A stretch of 51,470 nt of DNA from positions 1 to 51,470 of the forward strand of contig NZ_JXQZ01000016.1 in the NCBI RefSeq assembly GCF_000878135.1. The letters are read 5' to 3'. The stretch comes from Frigoribacterium sp. MEB024 (GTDB taxonomy: Bacteria > Actinomycetota > Actinomycetes > Actinomycetales > Microbacteriaceae). The notes under the pieces are model-generated. The model made no database searches and was not told where the DNA came from. It was given only the letters and a program-made list of their open reading frames with translations. Positions within the stretch are counted from its first letter, which is position 1. The number at the start of each line of letters is the position of its first letter. The position numbers were made by a program, and so were the translations under genes. Positions 7,800 to 16,250 of the stretch are shown here, one piece after another.

Positions 7800-8378
7800 A
7801 TGGCAGGATTCACCGGCTTCGGCAGGCGGCGCGTGGCCGACCCGCGACTGCCCCCGGGGCAGTACCTCGAGAGCGGGTTCCCGGTCCTGTCGGCCGGCCC
7901 CACGCCGAACATCAAGCGGTGGGAGCTCCAGGTCGCGACCGAGACCGGGCAGCGCTCGCTCAGCTGGGCCGACTTCCAGGCGCTTCCGCACGAGGCGATC
8001 GAGACCGACATCCACTGCGTCACGAGCTGGTCGAAGCTCGGCACGCACTGGCGCGGCGTCTCGCTCGACACCCTCTTCGACGGCCTCGAGACCACGCACG
8101 AGTTCGCGATGGCGACCAGCCACGGCGGGTACACGACCAACCTGCCGCTCAGCGAGCTGCTCGGGGGCAAGGCCTGGGTGGTCGACACCTACGAGGGGCA
8201 GCCGTTGCACGCCGAGCACGGCGGGCCCGCGCGCCTCTTCGTGCCCGGGCTCTACTTCTGGAAGAGCGCCAAGTGGCTGCAGGGCATCCAGACCATGGCC
8301 ACCGATCGCCGCGGCTTCTGGGAGAGCATGGGCTACCACCCGCACGGCGACCCGTGGAAGGAAGAACGGTACGCGTGA
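7800..8378 (+). CDS. Sulfite oxidase-like molybdopterin oxidoreductase
   Basis: The 192-residue protein has the oxidoreductase molybdopterin-binding fold of the short sulfite-oxidase-like (YuiH/YedY-related) family. The segment ETDIHCVTSWSK contains the Cys expected to ligate molybdenum; GGYTTNLPL and the PARLFVPGLYFWKSAKWLQG segment are family-typical. No signal peptide is visible, so it probably acts in the cytoplasm. The next gene overlaps its stop (GTGA) and encodes a flavin reductase that would supply or take electrons. The ribosome binding site GAGGAGG just upstream is part of one of the many GGAGGCGC elements of this window. The physiological substrate is unknown. Confidence 0.9.
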   Translation: MAGFTGFGRRRVADPRLPPGQYLESGFPVLSAGPTPNIKRWELQVATETGQRSLSWADFQALPHEAIETDIHCVTSWSKLGTHWRGVSLDTLFDGLETTHEFAMATSHGGYTTNLPLSELLGGKAWVVDTYEGQPLHAEHGGPARLFVPGLYFWKSAKWLQGIQTMATDRRGFWESMGYHPHGDPWKEERYA

Positions 8379-9367
8379 GCGAGTCCGTCGCCGGGGCCGG
8401 TGAGGCCGGGGTCGCCGGGGCTGATGGGGTCGGCGGAGCCGCCGGGGTCGGTCCCTCGGGTGATCCGTACGCCTGGCTGCCCGCCACGATCGTCTCGTCG
8501 GTCGCGCGGACGTCGCGGGCCCGGTCCTTGATCCTGGCGGTTCCCGGCCTCCGCCCCGCGCGAGCCGGACAGCACGTCGACCTGCGGCTGACCGCTGAGG
8601 ACGGTTACACGGCCGTCCGGTCGTATTCGCTGAGCGACGTCCGGGCGTCCGGGACCTCCGGGGCCTCCGGGGCCTCCGACGTCGACGGTGACGGCGCCGA
8701 TCCGGCGGCCGGCGGCGCGCGAGGCGGAGGAGGCGCGGGCCCGGTCCCGCAGATCGAGGTCACCGTCGAGCGTCTCGACGACGGCGAGGTCTCGCCCTAC
8801 CTCGTCGACGCGGCCGAGCCGGGCGACCCGATCGAGGTGCGCGGCCCGATCGGGGGCTGGTTCGTCTGGCCGCCGACCGAGTTCGACCCCGAGTCGGCCG
8901 TGCACGCGGTGCTGCCCGAGCCCGAGGGAGCGACCCCGCCGACGTCGGCCCCCGTGCAGTTGGTCGGCGGGGGGTCGGGCGTCGCACCTCTGATGGCGAT
9001 GGTGCGGGCACGAGGTCGGGACGCACCCCCGATGCGGCTGCTCGCCTCGGTGCGCGACCCGGGTTCGCGGTGGTACGTCAGCGAGCTGGACGAGGCCGCG
9101 CGCGCCTCCTCGGGTCGCGACGCGACCGGGCCTCTGGTTCCCCTCGTCGTCGACTGGGTCTACAGCCGCACGGCTCCCGAGGGGCACGACAGGCGGGCCG
9201 GCCGACTCACGCGCGACGAACTCGAGCGGTTGGTGCTGCCCGCGTCCGAGCACCCACTCGTCTACGTCTGCGGAGCGAACTCGTTCGTGGCGGTCGTCGC
9301 CGGGTGGCTGGTCGAGCTCGGGCACGCCCCGACCCGCGTCCGGACCGAGCGCTTCGGCGGCGTCTGA
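8375..9367 (+). CDS. FAD/NAD(P)-binding oxidoreductase, partner of the molybdoenzyme
   Basis: Starting from GTG 8375 (overlapping the previous stop), the 330-residue protein has a ferredoxin-reductase-type layout: an FAD domain with RSYSLSD, and an NAD(P) domain with VQLVGGGSGVAPLMAMVRAR, then VYVCGANSFV and the C-terminal RTERFGG. A 35-40 residue low-complexity insertion rich in Gly, Ala, Ser and Asp (about residues 90-127) splits the FAD domain directly after RSYSLSDVR. The pairing with the sulfite-oxidase-like gene suggests a two-component redox system, the reductase passing electrons between NAD(P)H and the molybdenum centre. The first ~30 residues are also Gly/Ala-rich and may not be structured. 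Confidence 0.88.
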   Translation: MSESVAGAGEAGVAGADGVGGAAGVGPSGDPYAWLPATIVSSVARTSRARSLILAVPGLRPARAGQHVDLRLTAEDGYTAVRSYSLSDVRASGTSGASGASDVDGDGADPAAGGARGGGGAGPVPQIEVTVERLDDGEVSPYLVDAAEPGDPIEVRGPIGGWFVWPPTEFDPESAVHAVLPEPEGATPPTSAPVQLVGGGSGVAPLMAMVRARGRDAPPMRLLASVRDPGSRWYVSELDEAARASSGRDATGPLVPLVVDWVYSRTAPEGHDRRAGRLTRDELERLVLPASEHPLVYVCGANSFVAVVAGWLVELGHAPTRVRTERFGGV

Positions 9368-9467
9368 GCCGGCCCCCGCCGACCCGGGCCCCGCCCGCGC
9401 CCGCACCCCCGCCGCTGCCCGCACCCACGCTCGGGTGTGCCGATGCGGTCCGTACCTGATCAGCGAA

Positions 9468-9527
9468 GAACCCCGTTCCGAACGATGAACCCAGAAGAAA
9501 GCGGGTGCATCGTTCGGAACGGGGTTC
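9468..9527. terminator. Perfect 20-bp inverted repeat between convergent genes
   Basis: The arms at 9468-9487 and 9508-9527 are perfectly complementary over 20 bp (GAACCCCGTTCCGAACGATG on the left) with a 20-nt A-rich loop. It sits in the 206-bp gap between two gene 3' ends, so it is likely a bidirectional terminator or a small palindromic repeat. No T-run follows. The rest of the gap is C-rich and empty. Confidence 0.6.
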
Positions 9528-9573
9528 ATGGCCGTCCGGCGGAGGTGCCAGCCCTCCGCCCGAGCGCCGGACC

Positions 9574-10251
9574 TCAGGCGGGCGTGCCCTTCTCGGGCGC
9601 TGTGGTGCGGAGCTCGCCGCGCGTGACGTGCTGCTGCCAGAGCAGCTCGGCCAGCGCCTCTGGGCTCTTGTCGCTGCTCTCGGGCTCGATGCCGCCGGGG
9701 ATGATCAACTGACCGACGTGGATGCCCTCGCCGGCGAGCTCGTCGTGGAGCAGCTGTGCGTAGGCGGTCAGCCCCGCGAAGGCGATGGACGTGCCGGTGA
9801 CCTTCGCGCCGGGCGTGACGGCCGAGCCGCCGTTGACGAAGAGGATGGTGCCGCCGCCGTCGGGCAGGAACCGCATGCCGGGCAGCACCTGGTGCACCGC
9901 CGCGACCGGACCGTAGATCGAGAACTCGACCGGGCCGACCAGGTCGGCGGGCATGGTCTCGAGCACCGGGCGCATGAAGTCCTTCTGCGGCAGCGGGCTG
10001 TACTGCATCACCTGGATGGGCCCGAGCTGCTCGGTCGCCCGCTCGAGCGCGGCCGCGATGCTCGACGGGTCGCGCACGTCGGCGGTGAAGCCCTGCGCGG
10101 TGACGCCGTCGGCCTCGAGCTCGGCCGCGAGGGCGTCGAGCCGGCCCTGGTGCCGTGAGATCAGCGCGACGCTGAACCCCTCCGCGCCGAATCGTCGGGC
10201 CACGGCAGCGCCGAGCCCCTTGCCTGCTCCGATGATCGCGAGTGTCGTCAT
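9574..10251 (-). CDS. SDR-fold protein with altered active site
   Basis: The protein (225 residues from ATG 10249-10251) begins TTLAIIGAGKGLGAAVARRF, a glycine-rich Rossmann motif of the short-chain dehydrogenase/reductase type. Further family features are TADVRDPSSIAAALERA and TILFVNGGSA. The usual catalytic YxxxK is missing: the corresponding helix reads TSIAFAGLTAYAQLLHDEL. It may therefore bind nucleotide without classical dehydrogenase chemistry, or use other residues. A second ATG three codons upstream (10260) is possible. The gene stands alone and is divergent from the DUF3817-type gene. Confidence 0.8.
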   Translation of the reverse strand: MTTLAIIGAGKGLGAAVARRFGAEGFSVALISRHQGRLDALAAELEADGVTAQGFTADVRDPSSIAAALERATEQLGPIQVMQYSPLPQKDFMRPVLETMPADLVGPVEFSIYGPVAAVHQVLPGMRFLPDGGGTILFVNGGSAVTPGAKVTGTSIAFAGLTAYAQLLHDELAGEGIHVGQLIIPGGIEPESSDKSPEALAELLWQQHVTRGELRTTAPEKGTPA

Positions 10252-10430
10252 GCAGCCCATCCAACCGAGGAGGCGCGGGCCGGCACCCAGCCAGAGGGGT
10301 ACGGAGGCCGCGTGGTCGCCTCGCCCCGCGCCTCCGCGTCCTCGTCGGTCGCCGCTCGGACGGCCACCGTCCAGCCGCGGGCTGCGACCATGGGGGTTGT
10401 ACCCCGTCGGCCCCTCACCAGGAGCAGCTC

Positions 10431-10892
10431 GTGTCGCCTCGCACCCTCTTCCGTTCGTTCGCCGTCGCCGAGGTGGTGACCTGGTCGCTGCTGATCGTGG
10501 GCATGATCCTCAAGTACGCGGTGGGGGTCGGCGACTGGCCGGTCAGCGTGGCGGGGCCGATCCACGGCTTCGTGTTCCTCGCGTACCTCGTGGCAGGGGT
10601 CGTCGTCGCGGTGAACCAGCGCTGGTCGGGTGGTGTGACCCTGGCCGCCCTCGCCAGCGCCGTGGTACCCTTCGCCTCCCTGCCCGTCGAGCGCTGGATC
10701 GACCACCGCGGCCTCCTCGCCGGTGCCTGGCGCCGCACGGCGACCGACGACCCGCGCGACCGACGTCCCCTCGACCGCCTGTTGCGCTGGATGCTCGGGC
10801 ACCTCGTCCTCGCCCTCGTGCTGCTGGTCGTCGCGGTGGTCGTCGTCTTCGTGGTGCTGCTGATCGCGGGGCCGCCCGTGCCGGTGGGCTGA
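10431..10892 (+). CDS. DUF3817-type integral membrane protein
   Basis: From GTG 10431 the product has 153 residues, with a CAGGAG ribosome binding site 5 nt upstream. It starts TLFRSFAVAEVVTWSLLIVG and continues with GPIHGFVFLAYLVAGVVVAV, characteristic of the DUF3817 family of small membrane proteins found in actinobacteria. There are about four hydrophobic segments, with a charged loop RRTATDDPRDRRPLDR before the last. The function of the family is unknown to me. The 179-bp region upstream carries a GGAGGCGCGGG element near 10267 and one in reverse near 10334. Confidence 0.8.
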   Translation: MSPRTLFRSFAVAEVVTWSLLIVGMILKYAVGVGDWPVSVAGPIHGFVFLAYLVAGVVVAVNQRWSGGVTLAALASAVVPFASLPVERWIDHRGLLAGAWRRTATDDPRDRRPLDRLLRWMLGHLVLALVLLVVAVVVVFVVLLIAGPPVPVG

Positions 10893-10924
10893 CCGCCCGC
10901 CCGCACCGCGCCTCCCTGACAATC

Positions 10925-10941
10925 CTCTTAGCAACTAAGAG
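10925..10941. promoter_or_regulatory. MarR-type palindrome upstream of TspO-like gene
   Basis: CTCTTAGCAACTAAGAG consists of 7-bp perfect arms around CAA, 33 bp before the start codon at 10974. The A/T-rich TTAG/CTAA half-sites stand out in GC-rich DNA and look like a MarR-family operator. No MarR gene is close by, so the regulator is unknown. Confidence 0.5.
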
Positions 10942-10973
10942 ATCGGGAGGCGGGCGCGACTAGCGTCCCCCTC

Positions 10974-11819
10974 ATGACCACGGACACCAGCACCCGAGCC
11001 CCCGCCGACCCCGCGACGTCGCGTGACGTCGTCCGCCAGATCGTCGTGGTCGTCACCGCGGTCCTCGCGATCGTGCTGGCCGCCTACGGATCGGGCGCGT
11101 TCGGCGGCGTCTCGGTGTCCGACGCGGCCGGCGGTGCCCTCAGCGCGACCGCCACGACGGTCGCCCCGGCGACCACGGCCTTCAGCATCTGGAGCGTCAT
11201 CTACCTCGGCCTCGTCGCGTACGCGATCTACCAGGCCCTCCCGGGCCAGCGCGCCGTCACCCGGCACCGTCGCCTGGGCTACTGGGTCGCGGCCTCGCTG
11301 CTGCTCAACGCGGCGTGGCTGTTCGCCGCCGTCCAGCTCGGCAGCGTCTGGCTGGGCGCCGTCGTGATCGTCGCGCTGCTCCTCGTGCTCGCGCGCATCT
11401 TCGTGATCCTGTTCCACACCGCGTCGAGCGGATGGGTCGACGCGGTCGTCACCGACGGCACGCTCGGCCTCTACCTCGGGTGGGTGAGCGTCGCGACCGT
11501 CGCCAACATCGCCGCCGGCCTGGTCGACGCGGGCTTCGACGGCTTCGGTTTCGCGGCCGGGTTCTGGTCGTCGGTGGTGCTCGGCGTGGCCGCTCTCGTC
11601 GGCGTCGTGCTGGCCTTCGCCGGCCGCGGCCGCATCGCTCCGGCCCTGTCGCTGTCGTGGGGACTCGCCTGGATCGCGGTCGGCCGCCTGACCGGCGAAC
11701 CCGAGAACGTCGTCGCCGGGGTGGCCGCGATCGTCGCCGCCGCCGTCGTGCTGGTCGTCACGATCGCCGTGCGGGCCGCACGAGGCCGGGTCGGCGCCAC
11801 CGCCTCGCTGCACCGCTGA
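10974..11819 (+). CDS. TspO/MBR-related multi-pass membrane protein
   Basis: The protein has 281 residues and about eight hydrophobic segments. TTAFSIWSVIYLGLVAYAIY and LLLNAAWLFAAVQL resemble the tryptophan-rich sensory protein/benzodiazepine receptor family; the length is nearly double that of classical TspO, as in a known long actinobacterial subtype. Classical members bind porphyrins or other hydrophobic ligands in the membrane. Function here is unproven. The palindrome at 10925-10941 implies regulated expression, possibly by an oxidative or xenobiotic signal through a MarR protein. Confidence 0.7.
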   Translation: MTTDTSTRAPADPATSRDVVRQIVVVVTAVLAIVLAAYGSGAFGGVSVSDAAGGALSATATTVAPATTAFSIWSVIYLGLVAYAIYQALPGQRAVTRHRRLGYWVAASLLLNAAWLFAAVQLGSVWLGAVVIVALLLVLARIFVILFHTASSGWVDAVVTDGTLGLYLGWVSVATVANIAAGLVDAGFDGFGFAAGFWSSVVLGVAALVGVVLAFAGRGRIAPALSLSWGLAWIAVGRLTGEPENVVAGVAAIVAAAVVLVVTIAVRAARGRVGATASLHR

Positions 11820-11878
11820 GCCCCGTCCGCCGGGCTGCCCTGCTCGGTCACGCGTGCCGCCGCACCGCACCGCACCGC

Positions 11879-11935
11879 GAGATGGTCACGACGCCAGGGG
11901 AATACCTGGCGCCTTGACCATCTCCTGGCGTCGTG
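11879..11935. terminator. Hairpin with alternative pairing between convergent genes
   Basis: Left arm 11879-11898 pairs with 11905-11924 (18 of 20 positions, 6-nt loop). The inner part of the left arm, 11887-11898, also pairs perfectly over 12 bp with 11924-11935. The two structures exclude each other. It lies between the TspO-like and aldo/keto reductase gene ends. Probably terminators for both strands. Confidence 0.5.
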
Positions 11936-11986
11936 TGGGGACTGCAGGAGGCGCGGTGCCCGCAGGAGGCGCACCGCACCTCCTGG

Positions 11987-13024
11987 TCAGCGGCCGCCGG
12001 TGATCTTGCGGTCGCGCTGGGCGACCCCTGCCGTGCCGTAGGGGTAGTCGTCGACCCGGGGTGCGCTCGCCGAGGTGAGGCGGGCGACCTCGTCGTCGGT
12101 GAGGGCCGCGGCCAGCGCCGACGAACCCAGGTTGTCGTCGAGCTGCTCGACCGTGCGGGCGCCGAGGATCACCGAGGTGACCGCGGGCTGACGCAGCAAC
12201 CAGGCCAGCGCGACCTGCGAGGCCGAGGCGTCGTGCGCCGAGGCGATCGAGGTGACCGCGTCGAGGACGGTCCAGGTGCGCTCGTCCGCGTTGCGCGCCT
12301 CCCAGGCCTCCATGCCGCGTTTCGGGTCCTCGCCGAGGCGGGTGGCCCCGGTGGGCGCCTGGTCGCGGACGTACTTGCCGCTCAACCAGCCGCCGGCCAG
12401 CGGCGACCAGGGCAGCAGCCCGATGCCGGCGTCGAGCGAGGCGGGGACGACCTCGTGCTCGATATCGCGGACGAGCAGGTTGTACTGCGGCTGCAGCATG
12501 ACGGGCGGGGCGAAACCGAGGGCCTCGGCGCGGCCGACGGCCTTCGTCACCTGCCACCCGAGGTAGTTCGAGAAGCCGTAGTAGCCGATCTTGCCCGCGC
12601 TGATCGCGTCGTCGAGGAACCGCAGCGTCTCGTCGATCGGGGTGAGGTGGTCCCAGGCGTGCATCTGGTAGAGGTCGACGTGCTCCACGCCGAGCCGGGT
12701 CAGCGAGGCGTCGAGGGCCTTCGCGAGGTGACGACGCGACAGGCCGACGTCGTTGGGCCCGTCGCCCATGGGGAAGCGTCCCTTGGTCGCGAGCACCACC
12801 TGGTCGGCGTCGGTGGGGTGGCTCGCCAGCCAGCGGCCGATGATGGTCTCGCTGGTGCCGGCGCTGTAGACGTCGGCGGTGTCGACGAGCGTGCCGCCTC
12901 CGGCCATGAAGGCGTCGAGGATGGCGTGCGAGGTCGGTTCGTCGGCTTCGGCGCCGAAGGTCATGGTGCCGAGTGTCAGCTCCGACACCGAGGCTCCACT
13001 GTTTCCGAGGGTTCTGTAGTCCAT
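11987..13024 (-). CDS. Aldo/keto reductase
   Basis: The 345-residue protein begins MDYRTLGNSGASVSELTLGT and has the catalytic tetrad context of the family: DTADVYSAGTSETIIGRWL (Asp and Tyr), LATKGRF (Lys) and LYQMHAWDH (His). The C-terminal half includes SPLAGGWLSGKY and ILGARTVEQLDDNLG, which bind NADP(H). Members reduce aldehydes and ketones in the cytoplasm; closest in style to the YajO/AKR12-like group. Its promoter faces that of the AraC-type regulator across 176 bp, so that regulator may act on it. Starts at ATG 13022-13024. Confidence 0.93.
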   Translation of the reverse strand: MDYRTLGNSGASVSELTLGTMTFGAEADEPTSHAILDAFMAGGGTLVDTADVYSAGTSETIIGRWLASHPTDADQVVLATKGRFPMGDGPNDVGLSRRHLAKALDASLTRLGVEHVDLYQMHAWDHLTPIDETLRFLDDAISAGKIGYYGFSNYLGWQVTKAVGRAEALGFAPPVMLQPQYNLLVRDIEHEVVPASLDAGIGLLPWSPLAGGWLSGKYVRDQAPTGATRLGEDPKRGMEAWEARNADERTWTVLDAVTSIASAHDASASQVALAWLLRQPAVTSVILGARTVEQLDDNLGSSALAAALTDDEVARLTSASAPRVDDYPYGTAGVAQRDRKITGGR

Positions 13025-13200
13025 GGCCCGACGCTACGCGGACTGCGACCGCACCCGACCGGGCGGTGCCCTGCCCCGGGATGCGGCGCGCGTCCAGTTC
13101 GTCTGTTGGATACTCTCGGGTAGGCCACTCGACACCGACGTCGGGAGGACCACCCGGGACCAACCACCCCGGATCACCGTCCCACCCGAGGGGAACGACC

Positions 13201-14310
13201 GTGACGTCCACACCGCAGGCGGCCTCACCAGTCGCCGGATCAGCTGCACTCCGCACCACGCCCACGCCCACCGTGCCCGCGCACACCGCGCCCACCCGCA
13301 CCACCACCGACTCGACCGCGGCGCCCCCCAGGGCGCTGCCCGTCGAGGCGTTCGTCGACCCGCGGGTCCGCAGCGTCTCGACCTCTGATCGTGAGGTCGC
13401 CCACGCGTTGATCCGCAAGAACTACAAGATCACGAGACTCGAAGGCGAAGGCCCCGAGCCGTTCACCTACAGTCGCGCCGTGTCCGGCGAGACGCGATTC
13501 GCGCTGTGTCGCTTCGAGTACCGGCGTGGCCGGCTGCTGACCGAGAGCGAGCCCGCCGGGTTCCTCGTGGCCGGCGGAGTGATGGCGGGCCGGCTGTCGC
13601 TGCGCACCCGCGACCACGAGATCCGCGTCGACCCCGGTGCCCCCTTCGCCTTTCCCTCGCACGAGGCGAAGGTCATGGAGTCGTTCGACCTCGTGCTCGG
13701 TCAGGTGCTGCTCGACCGCGCTGCCGTCGAGCGTGAGCTGGGCGCCATGCGGCTCGCCGCCCCGGGGGGCCTCCGGTCGACGGCCACCGAGGCGGTGTCC
13801 GCGGCGATGGCCCGCTACTGGTCCGAACTCGTGGTCCACGTCCACGAGAACGTGATCCGCAACGACGCGGCGATGGCGAGCTCCCTGGTGCGGGGCTCGG
13901 CGTTCCGGTCGCTCGTCGCGGCCTACCTCGAGACGTTCGAGACGAACGTCGTCGGCGTGGGCGGCGACGACGGTGTCACGCCCCTCCCGTCGACCGTGCG
14001 TCGGGCTCGCGACTACATCGAGCAGCACGCGCACGACGACATCGGCGTCGTCGAGATCGCCGAGGCGGCTCGGGTGACCCCCCGCGCCCTGCAGCTGGCG
14101 TTCCGTCGCCACCTCGACTCGACGCCCATGGCCGAACTGCGGCGGGCGCGGCTGCGCGGCGCGCACGGGGACCTCGTCATGGCCGATCCGACCCTCGGCC
14201 ACACGGTCGCGGGCGTGGCGCTCAACTGGGGTTTCGCCCACGCGGGCCGCTTCGCGGCCCAGTACACGGCCGAGTTCGGGCGGTCACCCCGCGACACCCT
14301 CGAGGGGTGA
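13201..14310 (+). CDS. AraC family transcriptional regulator
   Basis: From GTG 13201, preceded by GAGGGGAACGACC, the product has 369 residues. The first ~50 are a low-complexity Thr/Pro/Ala stretch. A sensor region follows (AraC-binding-like; RFALCRFEYRRGRLLTESEP). The C-terminus is a double helix-turn-helix: STVRRARDYIEQHAHDDIGV, then VTPRALQLAFRRHLDSTPM and NWGFAHAGRFAAQYTAEFGR. It is divergent from the aldo/keto reductase gene, the best candidate target. The N-terminal low-complexity part makes the exact start less certain. Confidence 0.9.
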   Translation: MTSTPQAASPVAGSAALRTTPTPTVPAHTAPTRTTTDSTAAPPRALPVEAFVDPRVRSVSTSDREVAHALIRKNYKITRLEGEGPEPFTYSRAVSGETRFALCRFEYRRGRLLTESEPAGFLVAGGVMAGRLSLRTRDHEIRVDPGAPFAFPSHEAKVMESFDLVLGQVLLDRAAVERELGAMRLAAPGGLRSTATEAVSAAMARYWSELVVHVHENVIRNDAAMASSLVRGSAFRSLVAAYLETFETNVVGVGGDDGVTPLPSTVRRARDYIEQHAHDDIGVVEIAEAARVTPRALQLAFRRHLDSTPMAELRRARLRGAHGDLVMADPTLGHTVAGVALNWGFAHAGRFAAQYTAEFGRSPRDTLEG

Positions 14311-14621
14311 CGGGTGACTTTTCGCCACCGCTTCGCAACCTGAGCTTTCATTTCGTTTTTCGGACAATGCCGGGTTTGCCCGAGGAGCGGAGAGCCGCAG
14401 AATGAAATGGCCTCGCGGTGAAAGGTTCAGGACCGCGAGTCACAGCGCACGAGATCGACGTCGGGTTTCTCTCGTGTCGCCGGGGTGCGGAGGGAGTCGG
14501 GTTCCTTCCGCACCCCCTTCCCATGTGTGGGGCGGGCGTCCGTCGGGGAAGCGACCCGCGCCTCCTGCGTTCTCGACGAGCGAGGCACGAGGCACGAGGG
14601 CGAGGCACGAGCCCGTGGCGG
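14311..14621. other. 311-bp intergenic region without a gene
   Basis: The gap separates the convergent AraC-type and dcd genes. It holds the hairpin at 14482-14516, a reverse GGAGGCGCG element near 14563, and three short direct copies of CGAGGCACGAG around 14580-14610. Composition is slightly less GC-rich around 14330-14420 (TTTCATTTCGTTTTTC). I see no credible coding sequence on either strand. Confidence 0.6.
14482..14516. terminator. Hairpin between AraC-type gene and dcd
   Basis: The perfect 10-bp arms GGGGTGCGGA (14482-14491) and TCCGCACCCC (14507-14516) surround a 15-nt loop. Located in a convergent gap; the CCTTCCC tract after it is not a T-run. Confidence 0.55.
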
Positions 14622-15209
14622 TCAGTCGCGCGCGGAGACGTCCGTGTGCACGAAGCCCCGGAACGACCGGCTGGCGGTCGGGCCGCGCTGGCCCTGGTAG
14701 CGCGAGCCGTACTCGGACGAACCGTAGGGGTGCTCGGCGGGCGAGCTGAGCTTGAAGAAGCAGAGCTGGCCGATCTTCATGCCGGGCCAGAGCTTGATCG
14801 GCAGGGTCGCGACGTTCGACAGCTCCAGCGTGACGTGTCCGCCGAAACCGGGGTCGATGAAGCCGGCGGTCGAGTGCGTCAGCAGGCCGAGGCGCCCGAG
14901 CGAGCTCTTGCCCTCGAGACGGGCCGCGACGTCGTCGGGCAGGGTCACGAACTCGTAGGTGCTGCCCAGCACGAACTCGCCCGGGTGCAGGATGAAGGGC
15001 TCGTCGGCCTTCGCCTCGACCAGGCGGGTCAGCTCGGGCTGCTCGTCGGCCGGGTCGATGAACGGGTACTTGTGGTTGTCGAAGAGACGGAAGAACCGGT
15101 CGAGCCGCACGTCGATGCTCGACGGCTGGATCAGCGTCGGGTCGTAGGGGTCGAGGCCGATTCGCCCGGCGTCGAGTTCGAGCTTGATGTCGCGGTCGGA
15201 GAGCAGCAC
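14622..15209 (-). CDS. dcd: dCTP deaminase
   Basis: The 195-residue protein starts with [20 protein letters not shown] (GTG start 15207-15209). It has [20 protein letters not shown], the [20 protein letters not shown] active-site segment with catalytic Glu downstream, and [10 protein letters not shown]. These match Dcd of actinobacteria. The family converts dCTP to dUTP, or, in the bifunctional actinobacterial type, directly to dUMP, supplying thymidylate synthesis in the cytoplasm. Which type applies cannot be settled from these motifs alone. It is a single gene with its 3' end facing the AraC-type gene. Confidence 0.96.
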   Translation of the reverse strand: MLLSDRDIKLELDAGRIGLDPYDPTLIQPSSIDVRLDRFFRLFDNHKYPFIDPADEQPELTRLVEAKADEPFILHPGEFVLGSTYEFVTLPDDVAARLEGKSSLGRLGLLTHSTAGFIDPGFGGHVTLELSNVATLPIKLWPGMKIGQLCFFKLSSPAEHPYGSSEYGSRYQGQRGPTASRSFRGFVHTDVSARD

Positions 15210-15258
15210 GCGACAAGACTAGTCAGCGCGTGCCGGGCAGCGGGGGGAGGATGGACGC

Positions 15259-16239
15259 ATGCGTGCCATCACCGTCCCCGTGCCCGGAGGGCCCTCCGCC
15301 CTCGTCGTCTCCGAGGTGGCCGAGCCGGTGCCCGGCCCCCGGGAGGTCGTGATCGACGTCGCCGCCGCGGGCGTCAACCGCGCCGACGTCAACCAGCGTG
15401 AGGGGCACTACCCGTCGCCCGCCGGGGCGCCGTCCTGGCCCGGGCTCGAGGTCAGCGGCACCGTCGTCGCGACCGGCGAGCACGTCACCGCCGCGGCCGT
15501 CGGCGACTACGTCGTGGCCCTGCTGCCGGGCGGGGGCTACGCCGACCGCGTGCAGGTCGACGAGGGCCTGGTGCTGCCCCTGCCGCGAGGCGTCGACCTC
15601 GTCGAGGCGGCCGGCCTGCCCGAGGCCGTCGCCACGGTCTGGTCGAACGTCTTCATGAGCGCCGGGCTGAAGCCGGGTGAGACCCTGCTCGTGCACGGCG
15701 GCGCCAGCGGCGTCGGCTCGATCGCCATCCAGATGGCCGTGGCGCTCGGCTCGACCGTCTACGCCACCGCCGGGTCCGCCGACAAGACGTCGTTCTGCGA
15801 ACAGCTCGGCGCCACCCGCGGCATCGACTACAAGACCGAGGACTTCGTCGCGGTCGTCGACGAGCTGACCGAGGGCCGCGGCGTCGACGTCGTGCTCGAC
15901 CTGGTCGGTGGCGACTACATCGCCCGCGACGTCGAGGCGCTCGCCGTGAACGGCCGCGTCATGGTCATCGCGGTGCAGGGTGGTGCGTCGGCCACCATCG
16001 ACCTGTCGCGCCTGATGGCGAAGCGCGGACGGGTCTGGGCGACCACGCTGCGCGCCCGCCCGCTCGACGAACGCCGCGCGATCATGGCCGAGGTGCGCGA
16101 GCACGTCTGGCCGCTGGTCGAGGCCGGTTCGGTGCGGCCGGTGCTCGACAGCGTCTACCCGCTCGAGTTCGTCGCCACGGCCCACAAGCGCATGGAGTCC
16201 GGCGGGCACAGCGGCAAGATCCTGCTCGCCGTCCGCTGA
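15259..16239 (+). CDS. NAD(P)H-quinone oxidoreductase, zinc-free MDR family
   Basis: The 326-residue protein begins MRAITVPVPGGPSALVVSEV, has the GroES-like domain with GVNRADVNQREGHYP, and the nucleotide-binding motif LLVHGGASGVGSIAIQMA. No structural or catalytic zinc cysteines are present, which places it with QOR/PIG3-type enzymes that reduce quinones or enones using NADPH. It lies 50 bp upstream of, and divergent from, dcd. The 3' end faces the Asp23 cluster across a short 23-bp tandem repeat. Confidence 0.92.
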   Translation: MRAITVPVPGGPSALVVSEVAEPVPGPREVVIDVAAAGVNRADVNQREGHYPSPAGAPSWPGLEVSGTVVATGEHVTAAAVGDYVVALLPGGGYADRVQVDEGLVLPLPRGVDLVEAAGLPEAVATVWSNVFMSAGLKPGETLLVHGGASGVGSIAIQMAVALGSTVYATAGSADKTSFCEQLGATRGIDYKTEDFVAVVDELTEGRGVDVVLDLVGGDYIARDVEALAVNGRVMVIAVQGGASATIDLSRLMAKRGRVWATTLRARPLDERRAIMAEVREHVWPLVEAGSVRPVLDSVYPLEFVATAHKRMESGGHSGKILLAVR

Positions 16240-16250
16240 CGCCCGGCCCG

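Noticed and set aside
14311-14621. Possible small genes in the 311-bp gap before dcd
   Set aside because: Frames present are arginine/proline-rich, lack ribosome binding sites and run through the hairpin and repeats.
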